Source: Brachyhypopomus gauderio
Taxonomy: Eukaryota > Chordata > Actinopteri > Gymnotiformes > Hypopomidae
Assembly: GCF_052324685.1 (NCBI RefSeq)
Contig: NC_135212.1
Coordinates: 12,635,410 to 12,699,409 of the forward strand
DNA length: 64,000 nt
Direction of reading: 5' to 3'
Of the stretch, positions 1 to 12,300 are shown in pieces (positions within the stretch are counted from its first letter, which is position 1; each line of letters begins with the position of its first letter). Both the position numbers and the translations under genes were made by a program. The notes under the pieces were generated by a model that worked only from the letters and a program-made list of their open reading frames with translations, was not told the DNA's origin and did not search any database.

Positions 1-49
1 AGGTCTGCAGTCTGCTTAAAAGCAGTTTATCACTGGGTTTCCTCTACAG

Positions 50-255
50 GTGGAGATGGAAAGTTCTGGTATGTCTCCAGCAGTGGCTTGGTGTGCTCGG
101 ACGGGGATGAGCCCGAGGACTTCACCCTAGAGCTGCAGGATCACGGCCGGCTGGCCATCAGAGGAAAGAACGGCCTCTATCTCCGTGGTGACCCTAGTGG
201 TGCGTTGAAGTGTGATGCAGATACAGTGTATGACACCTCACTGTGGGAGTACTGA
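50..255 (+). CDS. fascin, last coding exon (partial gene)
   Basis: Fascins are actin-bundling proteins built of four beta-trefoil domains; this is the end of the fourth trefoil. The exon follows a CTCTACAG acceptor (AG at 48-49). It opens with two bases that complete a split codon, reads through GDGKFWYVSS, GRLAIRGKNGLYLRGD and DTVYDTSLWEY, and stops at TGA 253-255. The repeated glycine-rich trefoil strands and the SLWEY carboxyl terminus are fascin hallmarks. Upstream exons lie outside the window. Which paralogue it is cannot be proven from 68 codons. FSCN2 is a reasonable guess because human FSCN2 and BIRC5 share chromosome 17q25, but this is inference. The 3'UTR must lie downstream; an AATAAA at 1660-1665 is one possible poly(A) signal. 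Confidence 0.9.
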
Positions 256-1976
256 ACTTTACTACAGAGCTAGACACAATGAGAAAACCACACCTTCAAG
301 TCAGTAGTAGCTGGCTTTGGACAGACACCTTTGATTCTTTTCAGACGTTCCACAAAAACCTTTGGTTAGTTACTGTTATTTTGACATTGTATTTGAGAGC
401 TTTTTGTAGGTGGGCGTACAACTCAAAGGAGAGTTGTTTCATAAAAGTTCACGTGGTGCACTGGCCAGGCTGTTGTTCAAAAATGGAAAAAGTGGTGTAT
501 AAGTGGAAATGCAGTAGCCCGAAAAAGACAGATGATGGAAGGGTCCATTAGAACTGAGTCTTTTATTTGTTGACATGAAAAAACTCCCAGCATTGCTTTG
601 ACTGACCTTCCGTAGTTAGTTTGGCCTATGGCTAATATCCACTACTGTCTGTGTTTCTATGAGTGTACACCTGCTTCTCAAAGGATATTTTTGTCCTATT
701 TAACTAACAACAATACAGACCGTTCACTGCCTGTTTTTATCTGTCAGTTAATTCTATCTAATTCTAATACTTTTATAGGTAATGTGAAATGTTCAATGTT
801 TATTAACCTTTTTCTTCAATCTAGCCATTCAAATGGGTTATTCACATGTTATTCACTTTTCTTTTTACATATTATATATATATATTTCTGTTTACAATTG
901 CCAGTATATGAATTTGTTAATTACTTATCAATATTTTTAATGTGGGAGATTTCAGAAGCGGATAGTGAAATTACTGCCCTCTACTGGACAAACATTTATA
1001 TTCACACAATTTGGCACAAGGTCTTATCCAGAGCAGCGTACATATTTATTAGTGTGTGAGCTACCTGGGAATCAAACCCATATTGGGTCTTGGAGCTGGA
1101 CACTGGAGATTGGACACTCAGGACTGGGAACTGGACACTCAAGAAGGGGGAGTGGACACTGGACTACATCTGAGAGCCTCGGTCCTCTAGTAGCATTGAC
1201 CTTTTCTTCCCCTTTCAGTCTGGTCACGGCTCCTCGAGACATGAGACATATTGAACATTTACATGCACATTAGGATCCAAATTTGAGAATCCAAGACCAA
1301 GAACTGTTTTTAGTTCGGTAAATAGTTTTTCAGTAACTGTAATCAGTAACATATAAAATATTTTACTCAGATGAAACATTTTAATCAAGAGTTATCTAAA
1401 ACTGTGGAGTCTTAAAGCAATATTAGAAAATTGCACATGAAACTGAAATTCATCTGGCTTGAAAACCATTACATGGATTGTTGTGACAGGACAGACATAT
1501 TTACATCAGATTAAAACACAATGTAGAGCATTTAAATGTCTAAATGTTGCCATCTGATATAGATCAACACTTGCAACTGACTCATCTAAACAGAAATGTC
1601 TTGAAAATTCAGTTTAGGAAGTCATGCAAAATACCTGTAAAATCAAGGAACTCCAAAGTAATAAAGGGTTCTTTTTTGCTGATAATACATTGTGTTATAC
1701 AGTGTATTAATACACATATGCACTTTTCATATGCAGCAATCAGTGGTCTTACTCCTTATGTAACCACAGCACTCACAGATTTCCTGCTTATTATCTGCTG
1801 TAATTATTTGGAGGTGTGACTGATGATGTTGCTGAATGTGCATTCCTGAAGCTGCCGCCCTCTGCTGGCCGTGGAGGGAACGCTGACCTTTCAGAGTGTG
1901 CATACAATAGTGCCTCAGGCTGCTTTTCTCAGCATACCTGCCCTTACTGACGCATTAAATCCACATGTCAGCATTT

Positions 1977-2049
<73 letters not shown>

Positions 2050-2550
2050 GACGGACACAAATACATCTCCCACCACACACATACACACAAACCACTGTCA
2101 ATTTCTGCTTTATTTTACACCCCGGTAAAGGATTTGATACATTTAGCAGTCTCTCAGATATAGTGCTTGTCAGCTTGCAGTGAATAACGACACTGCGGAT
2201 TAAAACCGCCTCTATGATGTGCAGTATTTAGGTCATACCCTGATCAGAGGAAATGCAACCATAGCTCTTCAGCTGTGTAAACTGAGTGTTTGGGTGCTGT
2301 CGGAGCAGGTGACGATGTTATTGTTGCCTAGATAAAAAGGGTCCACTAAGAACAAATGACAAGCCTATCTGTGCCCAAACTAACATGCTAAGAGCTCATT
2401 TAACAGTGTACCAATGAGACTTGAGGTTTCAACTGTGCAGGACATAGGAGTGGAGGCAGAGAGAATCATTTCAAAGTTTCTTCTAATTTCCAGGAAGAAC
2501 TAGGAAGACTTATTTCCAATAAACCACTCCTCCATGTTTTTCACTTCAAA
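256..2550. other. fascin 3' flank and intergenic DNA
   Basis: AT-rich sequence with no convincing coding exon. Open frames here lack splice context and family resemblance. It holds a short GGACACT-rich patch near 1090-1160 and the (AC)n tract listed separately. The first part is presumably fascin 3'UTR. Confidence 0.6.
1979..2045. repeat. (AC)n microsatellite
   Basis: About 33 uninterrupted AC units in the spacer between the fascin and finTRIM genes. The histidine-threonine open frame across it is an artefact. Confidence 0.97.
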
Positions 2551-2551
2551 T

Positions 2552-2563
2552 GAAAGTGAAAGT
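2552..2563 (+). promoter_or_regulatory. ISRE / IRF-element-like site upstream of the finTRIM gene
   Basis: The motif GAAAGTGAAAGT fits the IRF-binding consensus GAAANNGAAA exactly. It ends 38 bases before the finTRIM start codon. FinTRIM genes were first noticed as virus-induced transcripts in trout, so an interferon-response element here makes sense. Whether it sits in the promoter or in the 5'UTR depends on the transcription start, which the sequence does not show. Confidence 0.55.
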
Positions 2564-2601
2564 TTTGTGTTGCTGGTCTGTCCGTGTGAGAAAGACATAC
2601 A

Positions 2602-5600
2602 ATGGCAAAATCTGTGAGTAGCAGTCAGGATTCCTTCAGCTGTCCGATCTGTCTGGATCTGTTGAAGGATCCTGTGACTATTCCGTGTGGCCACAGTTAC
2701 TGCTTGGGATGCATCAGTTACTACTGGGACCAGAATCACAACAACCAGAAGGATGTTTACAACTGCCCGCAGTGTAGGAGAACCTTCTCATCAAGACCTG
2801 GTCTGTATAAGAGCACCACCATAGTTGAAATGATGGAGCAACTTAAGAACGCAGGGATCTTAGTCACACCAGCGGGTCAAGATGGATGCGTGGGGGTATC
2901 GTGTGACGTGTGTAGTGGAGAGAAGCACGAAGCCGTCCGGTCTTGCTTGGTGTGTCTGGCCTCCTACTGTGAACTCCACCTCCAGCCTCACTATCAGTCC
3001 ACAGCCTTTAAGAAGCACAAGCTGGTGAAAGCCTCCACAAACCTGCAGGAGAAGCTCTGCTCTGAGCACGAGAAAATGCTGGAGGCCTTCTGCCGCACCG
3101 ACCACCAGTGTGTCTGCATGCAGTGCATGCTGGGTAAACACAAAGGGCATGACATCATTATTGCAGATACAGAGAGGGGCGAAAGACAGGTAAGTGGTCT
3201 CCACTGTGTGGTACATGTGAACTCCCACCCTGCCCTTGGCTATGTCCTGTCTCAGAGGATATCTCTGGTTTTGTAGGTCAATTCCCCATAAATGTTTTGG
3301 GTTGATAAACCGGTTCTACTAATTTTACCGTAGAAAGAAACATTCCCAACTATGACTGTGGAATGTTGGAGATTTGTTGGACTGTTGCATAAATTGTATA
3401 GAATATTTTTCTCTTTAACTACACCCAATTTAATCAATAATAATGAAATAAATTATGAATTCTAAACAATTTCATTTATGTGCATTTTTCTGATCTCTTG
3501 TGCATACAACCTGTTAACTGTCCATATCCTTCTAATCATTAAGCAGCACCCTGGCTATGATAGTTTGAACCCATGTACATAAGTCTCCTGTATGTATACA
3601 AATCTCATAACATATGTGGGCCACATTCTAATCTGTTCTGATGTCAGAGCTAGTCAAAAATTAGCTATCGCATAAGCTAACAGTACCGTTTCTGGCAAAC
3701 ACCTCAGTCACACTTAGTTGATTCACTAATGAACTGTGGACCTTTAAAAGCTCGGCCCACGGCACACTGAATAAAAGGACCAGTTAAATGGTGCATTAGC
3801 TCAACCTGAAGGAGCACTCTGTGTGGATTCCTTCTATTACAACTACATGCAATTTTCCTCGAAAGTGTCAACAAAACACTTTTCAAGCCAATTTATTGAC
3901 GTAGTTCATGTAGTTTAGCCAGCTGTCTTTACATAAGGCTTTGTAAAAGTCACTATTACAAAACCGCTGTCCAAAACACTGGGTCTAGTCCATCTTGGAC
4001 CAAGTTAAGTGTGTGTGGGGCGGTGCACCATGGAAAGACCTAGAACCATGGAAGGATCTAGACTTGTGCGAGGAGCTAGAGCCATGGGAGGAGGCAGACT
4101 GAAAGGGGGAACAAACCCACTCAAGAACACAATAAAAATGAAAATAACAAATGCTTTTAAAGGGGGGAGCATAAAGTGGAAAGGTAGATGGGAAAAGTTA
4201 ATGACAAATATAAAAAAATAGGACTGAAAGATAGTAAGAAATTACTAATCAGATGATCGAATACATTTAACCTCCAATATTACAACATGAGAACAGGATA
4301 AGTAAGTACTTGTGGCATTAGTGCCCCCGCTTGTGTTGTGTGGACTACAGTATCTTAAAGGAACGCACCTAATCAATATGCTTGGTAGTCTAGATTTAAA
4401 GATTTATGTTTTTGTATAATATCATGTATTGTTAAAAAACATGTAAAATTGTATCTGCTTGTCCTGTTTGATCATGCTGAATGTAGTAAGAACACATATT
4501 ACTGTCTCGTTTATAGAAACACTTGGAAGAGATTCAGAGAAAGTTCAAGCAGAGAATACAGGAGAGAGAGAAGGAGTTACAGGAGCTGAGAAGTGAGATG
4601 GATACTTACAAGGTGAGTCTAGAGCGGAGAAGACAAACCAGACCTGGCGGGGGAAGTGTTTCAGCCACAATCATATGTCTTCTCCAGGGCACTAAAAGGA
4701 GTCCACTTCAGGATAACGGTCTAGTGAAAGACCTCATCAGCTCCTTCTAATGGACCATATCCTTCTCATTATTCTGGACAGCACTCTGCACAGGCAGCAG
4801 TGAAGGACTGTGAGATGATCTACACTGAGCTGATCCGCTCCATTGAGAGAAGGTGCGCTGAAGTGACAGAGCTGATCAGGGCTCAGGAGAAGACTGCAGT
4901 GGGTCGAGCTGAAAGAGTCCTGAGGCAACTGGAGCAGGAGGTTACAGAGCTGAAGAACAGAGACGCTGAGCTGGAGCAGCTCTTGCACACAGAGGATCAC
5001 ATCCGTTTCCTCCAGGTACAGTTGCAATTCTGCCCCTGTGAACCTGCGCTGAGCTAAAGTGCTAAAAAAAAGAGCTAACATCTATAGTGCAACACATACC
5101 TGCTGCTAGAGTCATTGCATCAGAATTTTAAATTGATTTAAGCATTTTTAAGCTCCACAGAATGGGAAAGGTTTGGGCACCACTAGTCTTGAAAAGAGCC
5201 TTTATTTCAAAAATCATGACAGCTATGCCATTTGATTGTTGGGTCATTCAACAAAAGATGTGATCCTTTAACAATTTCCTAAATCACAAGCAAACATAAT
5301 AACAGTCAGAATAATTCTTCTGTAACAATGTCAAATGTTTCTTTATAAAGCAAATTAATGCTTATGGTTGGATCTGAATTAGACCTCACAGTTTAATCAT
5401 TAAGACGTGTGAATGTGTTTCTTACTGTCTTTAGAGATTCTCATCTGTTTCTGCCCCACCTACTGAATTACCAAGTGTTACTGTAAATCAGCTCTATACA
5501 TTTAAGGACGTGGTGAAATCCATATCTGAACTGAGAGAGAGGCTGGAAGATCTCTCAAAACAAGACATGCACAAGTTATCCGCAGACGGTTAGTAGGGGC

Positions 5601-5870
5601 TATATATATCATACAATAGCATTCAGTACTAAAAAAAGTCAAAGAAAAACTAGAACAGTGTAATTAATACACTTGTTTATAAAGAAGTAAAACTAAAATG
5701 TAGTTTGATTTAATTTTTTTATGTGCTATTTCAGTTAAAGCTATTCATATAACTGGACCACTTATCAGAGAAGACTTCTTGGAGTGTGAGTTCTGTAATG
5801 ATTTCATAATACATCAAGGAATATAATATTACAAGCACACACAAAGAGATGCACACAAACACACACATAT

Positions 5871-5911
<41 letters not shown>

Positions 5912-6818
5912 TGCGTGCATTCACACACATATGTGTGTGTACACACAGGCACAAAAACAAACACACACATATATCCACAAGGACACATGCACATACCCAA
6001 GCACACACAAATGTTCACACATACTGCATTTATACACAAAAAACACAACCTAAAACACCCTTAAATAATTAGAGCCGAGCCATGCATACAAGTTTGCATC
6101 TAAGATATGCACATCAACTAAGATTCCAAACATTTTTATTTACCGGTAAGCAAACGTTAGCATCAATAGTTTTTTTCTGCTTGTGGTAGAATGCATTACT
6201 TTAATTTAATCGAACTTTGTATAACCAACATAGTGATCACACGTCACTTCCATTGTAATTTGCAGTAGTTTCTTCTCACCTCTAGATGCATGCCATCTGA
6301 CACTGGACCCAAACACAGCATACAGACATCTCTGTCTGACTGAGGGGAACAAAAAGGTGACATACAGTGATTCACCACAGCCATATACCGATGATCCCAG
6401 ACGATTCAATGCAATTTCTCAGGTGCTATGCCAAGAAGGCTTGTCCAGTTGCCATTACTGGGAGGTGGAGATGAATGGAAGAGATGGCGTTTCAATCGCA
6501 CTTTCGTATGACACTGTTGGAAGAAAAGGTTGGGGTTGTGAATGTGTGTTTGGATGTGATCATCAGTCCTGGAGTCTTAATTGCTCTTTGAGCGGCTTTT
6601 CCCTCTGGAACAAGAACAGTAAATCGGACACCTCTGCTACGTGCAGGTCCTCTAAGGTAGGGGTGTACGTGAACCACAGGGCTGGAGAGCTCTCATTTTA
6701 CAGCGCTGGTGAGTCTTTGACGCTCCTCCACCAAGTGAAGACCAAATTCACCCAGCCCCTCTTCCCTGGGTTTGCGTTTGGGTACTATGGCTCAGCAGTA
6801 AAGATTTGTGATTTATAA
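2602..6818 (+). CDS. ftr: finTRIM-family E3 ubiquitin ligase, complete six-exon gene
   Basis: Exons with consensus GT-AG borders: 2602-3189, 4517-4612, 4782-5015, 5435-5588, 5735-5785 and 6286-6818. They total 1656 bases with no stop, giving 551 residues. The RING finger (C14, C17, C29, H31, C34, C37, C55, C58) is followed by B-box 1 (about 101-130), B-box 2 (about 153-183), a coiled coil from about 197 to 306, and a PRY-SPRY domain encoded wholly by the last exon (from residue 375). The 234-base coiled-coil exon and the single SPRY exon are typical TRIM architecture. Phrases such as DPVTIPCGHSYC, LQEKLCSEHEKMLEAFCRTD, ELIRSIERR and HTEDHIRFLQ mark it as finTRIM, a large teleost-specific family thought to act in antiviral immunity; the SPRY domain is the likely target-recognition surface. 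The exon 3 acceptor was placed at 4780-4781 because it keeps frame and gives the family's SAQAAV sequence. The exact ftr number cannot be told. Confidence 0.95.
5872..5909. repeat. (CA)n microsatellite in finTRIM intron 5
   Basis: A run of CA units flanked by looser CA-rich sequence (about 5834-6060). It lies between finTRIM exons 5 and 6. Confidence 0.95.
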
Positions 6819-6848
6819 CTACTGTATGCTCCATTACATATTTGTTTC

Positions 6849-7793
6849 CAGCCCCTACTGCTGAGAGACAAGCTGGTGAAGATGGAGGTGGACATGCACC
6901 TGGTCACCTGGATCACTGACTACCTGACTGGGAGGCCACAACATGTCAGGATCAGGGACTGCTCCTCTGATACAGTGATCAGCAACACAGGAGCACCTCA
7001 GGGGACCGTCCTCTCTCCAGTCCTGTTTACCCTGTACACATCAGACTTCAAATACGACTCGGAGTCATGCCACATGCAGAAGTTCTCCGATGACACTGCA
7101 ATTGTGGGGTGTGTGCGTAATGGACAGGAGATGGAGTACAGGAGCCTGATTGAGGACTTTGTGGTGTGGTGCAAAGCTAACCATCTACAGCTGAACATCA
7201 CCAAAACCAAGGAGATGTGCATAGACTTTAGAAGGTCCAGGCCCTCTCAGCAGCCAGTCTCCATTGATGGGGTCAATGTGGAGATGGTGAAGGCCTACAA
7301 GTTCCTTGGAGTGCACCTGGATGAAAGGCTGGACTGGTCAGTGAACACCGACCACCTCTACAGGAAAGCCCAGAGCAGACTGTACTTCCTCAGGAGGCTT
7401 GCGTCATTCAGGATCTGCCAGAAACTCCTGCTGATGTTCTACCAGTCTGTGGTAGCCAGCGTCCTCTTTTATGCTGTAGTGTGTTGGGGAGGCAGCATCA
7501 GCAAGAGGGACGCTGGACGTATTGACAGGCTGGTGAGGAAAGCTGGTTCTGTGCTGGGTTTACAGCTGGAGCCCCTAACACCACTGGCAGAGAGGAGAGC
7601 CCTCAACAAGCTGCTGAACATCATGGACAATGTTCACCACCCTCTGCACAGCACGATCACCCGGCAGAGGAGCTCATTCAGTGGCAGACTGCTGTCCAAG
7701 TCCTGCTCCACCGACAGGCTCAGGAAGTCTTTTGTCCCTCAGGCCATAAGACTGTTTAACTCATCTCAGCACAGCAGACTACAAACTTTGTGA
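6849..7793 (+). pseudogene. LINE reverse transcriptase, carboxyl-terminal fragment
   Basis: A continuous frame of about 314 codons with LINE RT motifs: TDYLTGRPQ, GAPQGTVLSPVLFTLY and FSDDTAIVG (the F-x-D-D catalytic box). After these comes the RT thumb-like region (KFLGVHLDERLDW, RRLASFRIC, LFYAVVCWGG) and a carboxyl-terminal stretch ending with TGA at 7791-7793. The amino-terminal RT and the endonuclease are missing because the copy is 5' truncated, so it is not autonomous. The frame is free of stops, which suggests a fairly recent insertion. Confidence 0.85.
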
Positions 7794-8158
7794 CACCTCC
7801 TTCGGTCACTCTAATGGTCATACCCCCAAATCACACCTTACCTCCATCTTCAGTATTGCTATTTTTTATTACCTGTACTTACATTTTCCACTTACTACCG
7901 TATTACTGCACTACTTGCACTATTGTATATTGTATTATTGCACTACTTCCACTTCCACACATTATTGCACTACTTCCACTTCCACACATTATTGCACATT
8001 GTTTCTTCCACCATTATTGGAATGAGCAATTTTGGCTGCTGTAATTCTTGTCATGTACCTTTTTTTGCTGCTGTTATTTGTCATGTACCTTGCTACTGGA
8101 ACTCAGGAATTTCCCTCTGGGATAAATAAAGTATCTATCTATCTATCTATCTATCTAT
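6849..8158 (+). mobile_element. 5'-truncated non-LTR retrotransposon (LINE), 3' part
   Basis: The element begins abruptly inside the reverse transcriptase and runs to a 3' terminus of the form TTTCCCTCTGGGATAAATAA followed by (TCTA)n at about 8133-8158. Abrupt 5' truncation with a simple-repeat tail is the mark of target-primed LINE insertion. It starts only 31 bases after the finTRIM stop codon. The clade (CR1/L2/Rex1-like) is not resolved here. No endonuclease domain is present. Confidence 0.85.
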
Positions 8159-9150
8159 TAGGTTAATGGAAAAATGTGTTATGTATTAAATCAATTAAAT
8201 ATTATTAAAGCAATTTTTAAGTAATTTAAGCAATACAAAGTTAGTGATTTATAAAATTCATTAGCATATCTGCTTCATGCCTTTTTGATTTATTATTTGA
8301 TTATTTGATGCAAAGCTAAAGTAGTGCTGTTGTTGCCAATTGTGACAGAGTCACAGGACAAACAAAGGTACATTGGAGGTTGATCCTTTTCCACTGGGGT
8401 TTGTTTTGTTTTTTACTGAAAATGATCTAAAGCAACACATGTTGAACCCATCAATTACGATGTCCAGCTTGGACTTCTGGACAGCCAGTGAAGAGCATGC
8501 TCAGGAATACAAAATACATTACTATCTCAACACTTGTCCTTTTCTATTTAAGTCCTTCCAGAGCAAGTCCCTGTCATCTGATTGGTTGTACTCTGTGTGG
8601 TTGTCTTCTGATTGGTTGCGCTCTGTGTGGTTGTATACTGATTGGTTGTGGTCTGTGTGGCTGTCCTCTGAGCATATACAACCAAGTTGAGCAGTACTAT
8701 GGGAACACCACTATGCATCAGCAAAATTCCAATTATACACAGTATAATCTGCTTTTCCACACTTCATGTTGCAATTGTCTTTCTAAAACTACATATGGGG
8801 GGAAAATAATTCATTTTAATAAGTCATTTTAACCAATTTTGTGTTTTTTGCTTGTTTATTTTCTTGCTCGCTTGTTGTCTTCACTACCATTTGGGGTTTC
8901 AAATGTTTTTATACTTTTATTATTTCACAATGTTGTTATCAATATATTATCAAACCAAATCAAATCAGATTTATTGTCATATCAGTGTTAATGAGTGGTT
9001 AAATTATAAATTTGAATTTTAATTCTAAAAGCTTTTCATCATTTACATGAATGTGATTGTTAAGAAAAACCTTAATAAAACATATCGAGACATATTACCG
9101 TAAAGTCGTAATATATCGGTTTGGCAGCCTGTACCGTTCGTTTCGATTTT
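8159..9150. other. intergenic DNA between LINE and birc5
   Basis: AT-rich, no recognised exon. It contains a three-copy 30-bp tandem repeat (separate entry) and a segment at about 8953-8980 (AAATCAAATCAGATTTATT) resembling the tail of a degraded interspersed repeat. Confidence 0.5.
8578..8670. repeat. 30-bp tandem repeat, three copies, each with an ATTGG (inverted CCAAT) core
   Basis: Three adjacent units built on CTGATTGGTTG followed by CTCTGTGTGGTTGT, starting at 8578, 8608 and 8638. Each carries GATTGG, the reverse complement of a CCAAT box. They lie about 0.7 kb upstream of the birc5 ATG. Confidence 0.85.
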
Positions 9151-9345
9151 GTCCGCCAAAACTCAAAAGCGGTTCTACGTGATGACGTGTGAACGTCGGT
9201 TGTGTGGACCGAATTTAAACTGTTGGTTTAGCTGCGCTAGCCTCCCTATCTCCTCACTTTTTACTTGATTCAACTATTTCATTTTTTGGAGATTGAGCAT
9301 AAAGACTAGCTAATTTCACCAACTATTTTTTGTTTCCTGTGAAAC
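9151..9345 (+). promoter_or_regulatory. putative birc5 promoter / 5'UTR
   Basis: The 195 bases before the birc5 ATG hold CCGCCAAAA (9153-9161), an E2F-type site on the reverse strand, TGACGTGT (9183-9190), a CRE/ATF-like site, and TTTAAA (9214-9219), a possible variant of the CHR cell-cycle element. Survivin genes are known to be driven in G2/M through CHR/CDE and E2F-type elements. The sites seen are short and could be chance matches. Confidence 0.35.
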
Positions 9346-12300
9346 ATGGAGCTCGTCAATGAAGACAATTTTAAAATGTACCATTTGAAGAACAGACTGG
9401 CCACTTATTCGGGTTGGCCGTTTGACGAGGACTGTGCCTGCACGCGCGAGAATGTGAGTCGCTTAGCAACGACTACCCGTCCATCTACTGTACTTTAGTT
9501 AGCATGGCTAATGGGATGTAGCTAGCCAGATGGCTAAACATTTTATTCTTGCTTGCATACTTTGCGTTTTAAATAATTAATGAATTAGTTTTATTGCAGT
9601 GGCTAACTAGGTTAGCCAAAATGAGGTGTTGTAGCTCAAATTGTCCGGCTATGTGATGTGCTGCTGTTTCCAAAGGTGGGAGCTAACGCTAACGTAGCTA
9701 GGTTAGATGTATAGTTATCTGGATCATTAGTGCGATGTAAATAACAACACTATATTGTGTGTTTCTTTATACACTGAAACTTACAGATGGCCAAAGCTGG
9801 TTTTATCCATGTTCCCACCGACAACAGTCCAGATGTGGCCCAGTGCTTCTTCTGTTACAAAGAGCTGGAGGGTTGGGAGCCCCAGGATGACCCCGTGTAG
9901 GTGCTTGATGAAAGACAAATATCAGCACCTCAGCTCTCATTAACGGGCAATAAAACAAATTATATGTTGCATTATTCCCCCACAGGAAGGAGCATAAGCT
10001 GCATTCTTCAACTTGTCATTTCATTCAGCTCAAGAAAAACGTGGAAGACCTCACAGTTGAAGAGTTTCTCCGACTACAGAAGGAGAGGCAGAAATTTTAT
10101 CTTGTGAGTGCTCCAAAACATTAGTGTAAATCAAGACAGTTAATCCCACCAAGGGGCCACATGAACAACTGGAATTGGTTTTAGAGGCCCAGACTAATTT
10201 ACTTAACTCAGTTCTGCACAATACATTCATACTGTATACAGTATATATAATATCCCTTTCTTAAAAAATGGTAAGTGAAATATCACATAATGTGAAGGAC
10301 AAAATTATATCATTATTTAATGAATTTGTGCTTTTGCAGATTAGAGAGTTGTAATATTTCCCAATGTTTACCGCATAGCTGCCAACTCCCTCTACATCTC
10401 AAAGTTTTTCGTTATTTCGTTACTTCACGTATAAAGTTCAGTAACTGGGCTGTATCATCACAGCTCCACATATATAGATCAGTAACTGGGCTATATCAGC
10501 ACTCTCCACATATATAGATCAGTAACTGGGCTGTATCATCACAGCTCCACATATATAGATCAGGGCTGTATCACCACAGCTCCACATATATAGATCAGTA
10601 ACTGGGCTGTATCACCACAGCTCCACATATATAGATCAGTAACTGGGCTGTATCACCACAGCTCCACATATATAGATCAGTAACTGGGCTATATCACCAC
10701 TCTCCACATATATAGATCAGTAACTGGGCTGTATCACCACAGCTCCACATATATAGATCAGTAACTGGGCTGTATCAACACAGCTCCACATATATAGATC
10801 AGTAACTGGGCTGCATCACCACAGCTCCACATATATAGATCAGTAACTGGGCTGTATCACCACTCTCCACATATATAGATCAGTAACTGGGCTGTATCAC
10901 CACTCTCCACATATATAGATCAGCAACTGGGCTGTATCACCACAGCTCCACATATATAGATCAGCAACTGGGCTGTATCACCACAGCTCCACATATATAG
11001 ATCAGGGCTGTATCACCACTCTCCACATATATAGATCAGTAACTGGGCTGTATCACCACTCTCCACATATATAGATCAGTAACTGGGCTGTATCATCACA
11101 GCTCCACATATATAGATCAGTAACTGGGCTGTATCACCACTCTCCACATATATAGATCAGTAACTGGGCTGTATCATCACAGCTCTACATATATAGATCA
11201 GTAACTGGGCTGTATCATCACAGCTCCACATATATAGATTAGTAACTGGGCTGTATCACCACAACTCCACATATATAGATCAGGGCTGTATCACCACTCT
11301 CCACATATATAGATCAGTAACTGGGCTGTATCACCACTCTCCACATATATAGATCAGTAATACATATTTAGAAGTACATATGTATTACATATGTATTTAG
11401 TATGTAACTGTTTGTGACCGACAATAGGGCACATGTAAAAGCTCGTGGGCCTACCAGGAGATGATACCATATCACAATTTATTGTTTTACATAGCAGATG
11501 GTCTGTGTTCTGTGGGAGGTGTACAGGACTCCACTGTGGTCAATTAGCTGACTTCAAAAGTGGTGAATTACAACTTCTAATTCTCTGACTTGACTGTTGA
11601 AAATTATTGTCCCTGTTGGGTACAGCTGTAAAGCAAATGGACCAAATTAAGTGATCTGGTGGTGTAAAATCACATTTTAAGTTAGAACAGGCGGTTGTAT
11701 ATTACAGTTCTTGATATATAATGATTTAAGTCAGGATAAGAGTCAAAATTACATGGAGGGCAATGAGTCACATTTCATCAAATGGGGAAGAGCGTGTGTT
11801 TGACCCATCTTGTTTTGGCATTGTCCTTCTGGTGGAAATACAGCTTTGAAATATTTCTAAGTTTGAATGTTTGCGTGGTTCTTCCTCAGATCAACATATG
11901 CACCACCAGTCTGTGTTTTCGAAGGGCAGATGCATATCTGCAGCAAAGCACATCATCGTAAATATTATTACGCAGCCCTGCTACAAAATATTTCACCCTC
12001 TGTAATGTAGGAGGTGTAAAAGTAATCAAATTTCTTCTATAAAAATTTTTGAATTCCTCTGTGCATTATAAACAGATGGATGCTATGAGTCACCTTGTTA
12101 TTAACCTCGATATCAAGAGGCCTAGCTGTCCTTCCTAATATCTCCTGCTGGAACACTGCCTGCTGGTACACTGCCAGTAAAATACAGTACTGAACCTGTT
12201 TGCTTAGCCATAGAAAAGTTGCTGCATTATTTGTGTGCATTGTACTGGTGTTTGATGTAGAAAGTATTAGAAATGTTTAAATTAAGCAGTTAAATTCCTG

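Noticed and set aside
1965..2183. Histidine/threonine-rich and cysteine/valine-rich frames over CA/TG microsatellites throughout the window
   Set aside because: They are translations of simple repeats, not genes.
10439..11360. Second CRISPR-like or satellite-centromere candidate
   Set aside because: Contiguous 41-bp repeats confined to a birc5 intron; a local minisatellite is the simpler reading.
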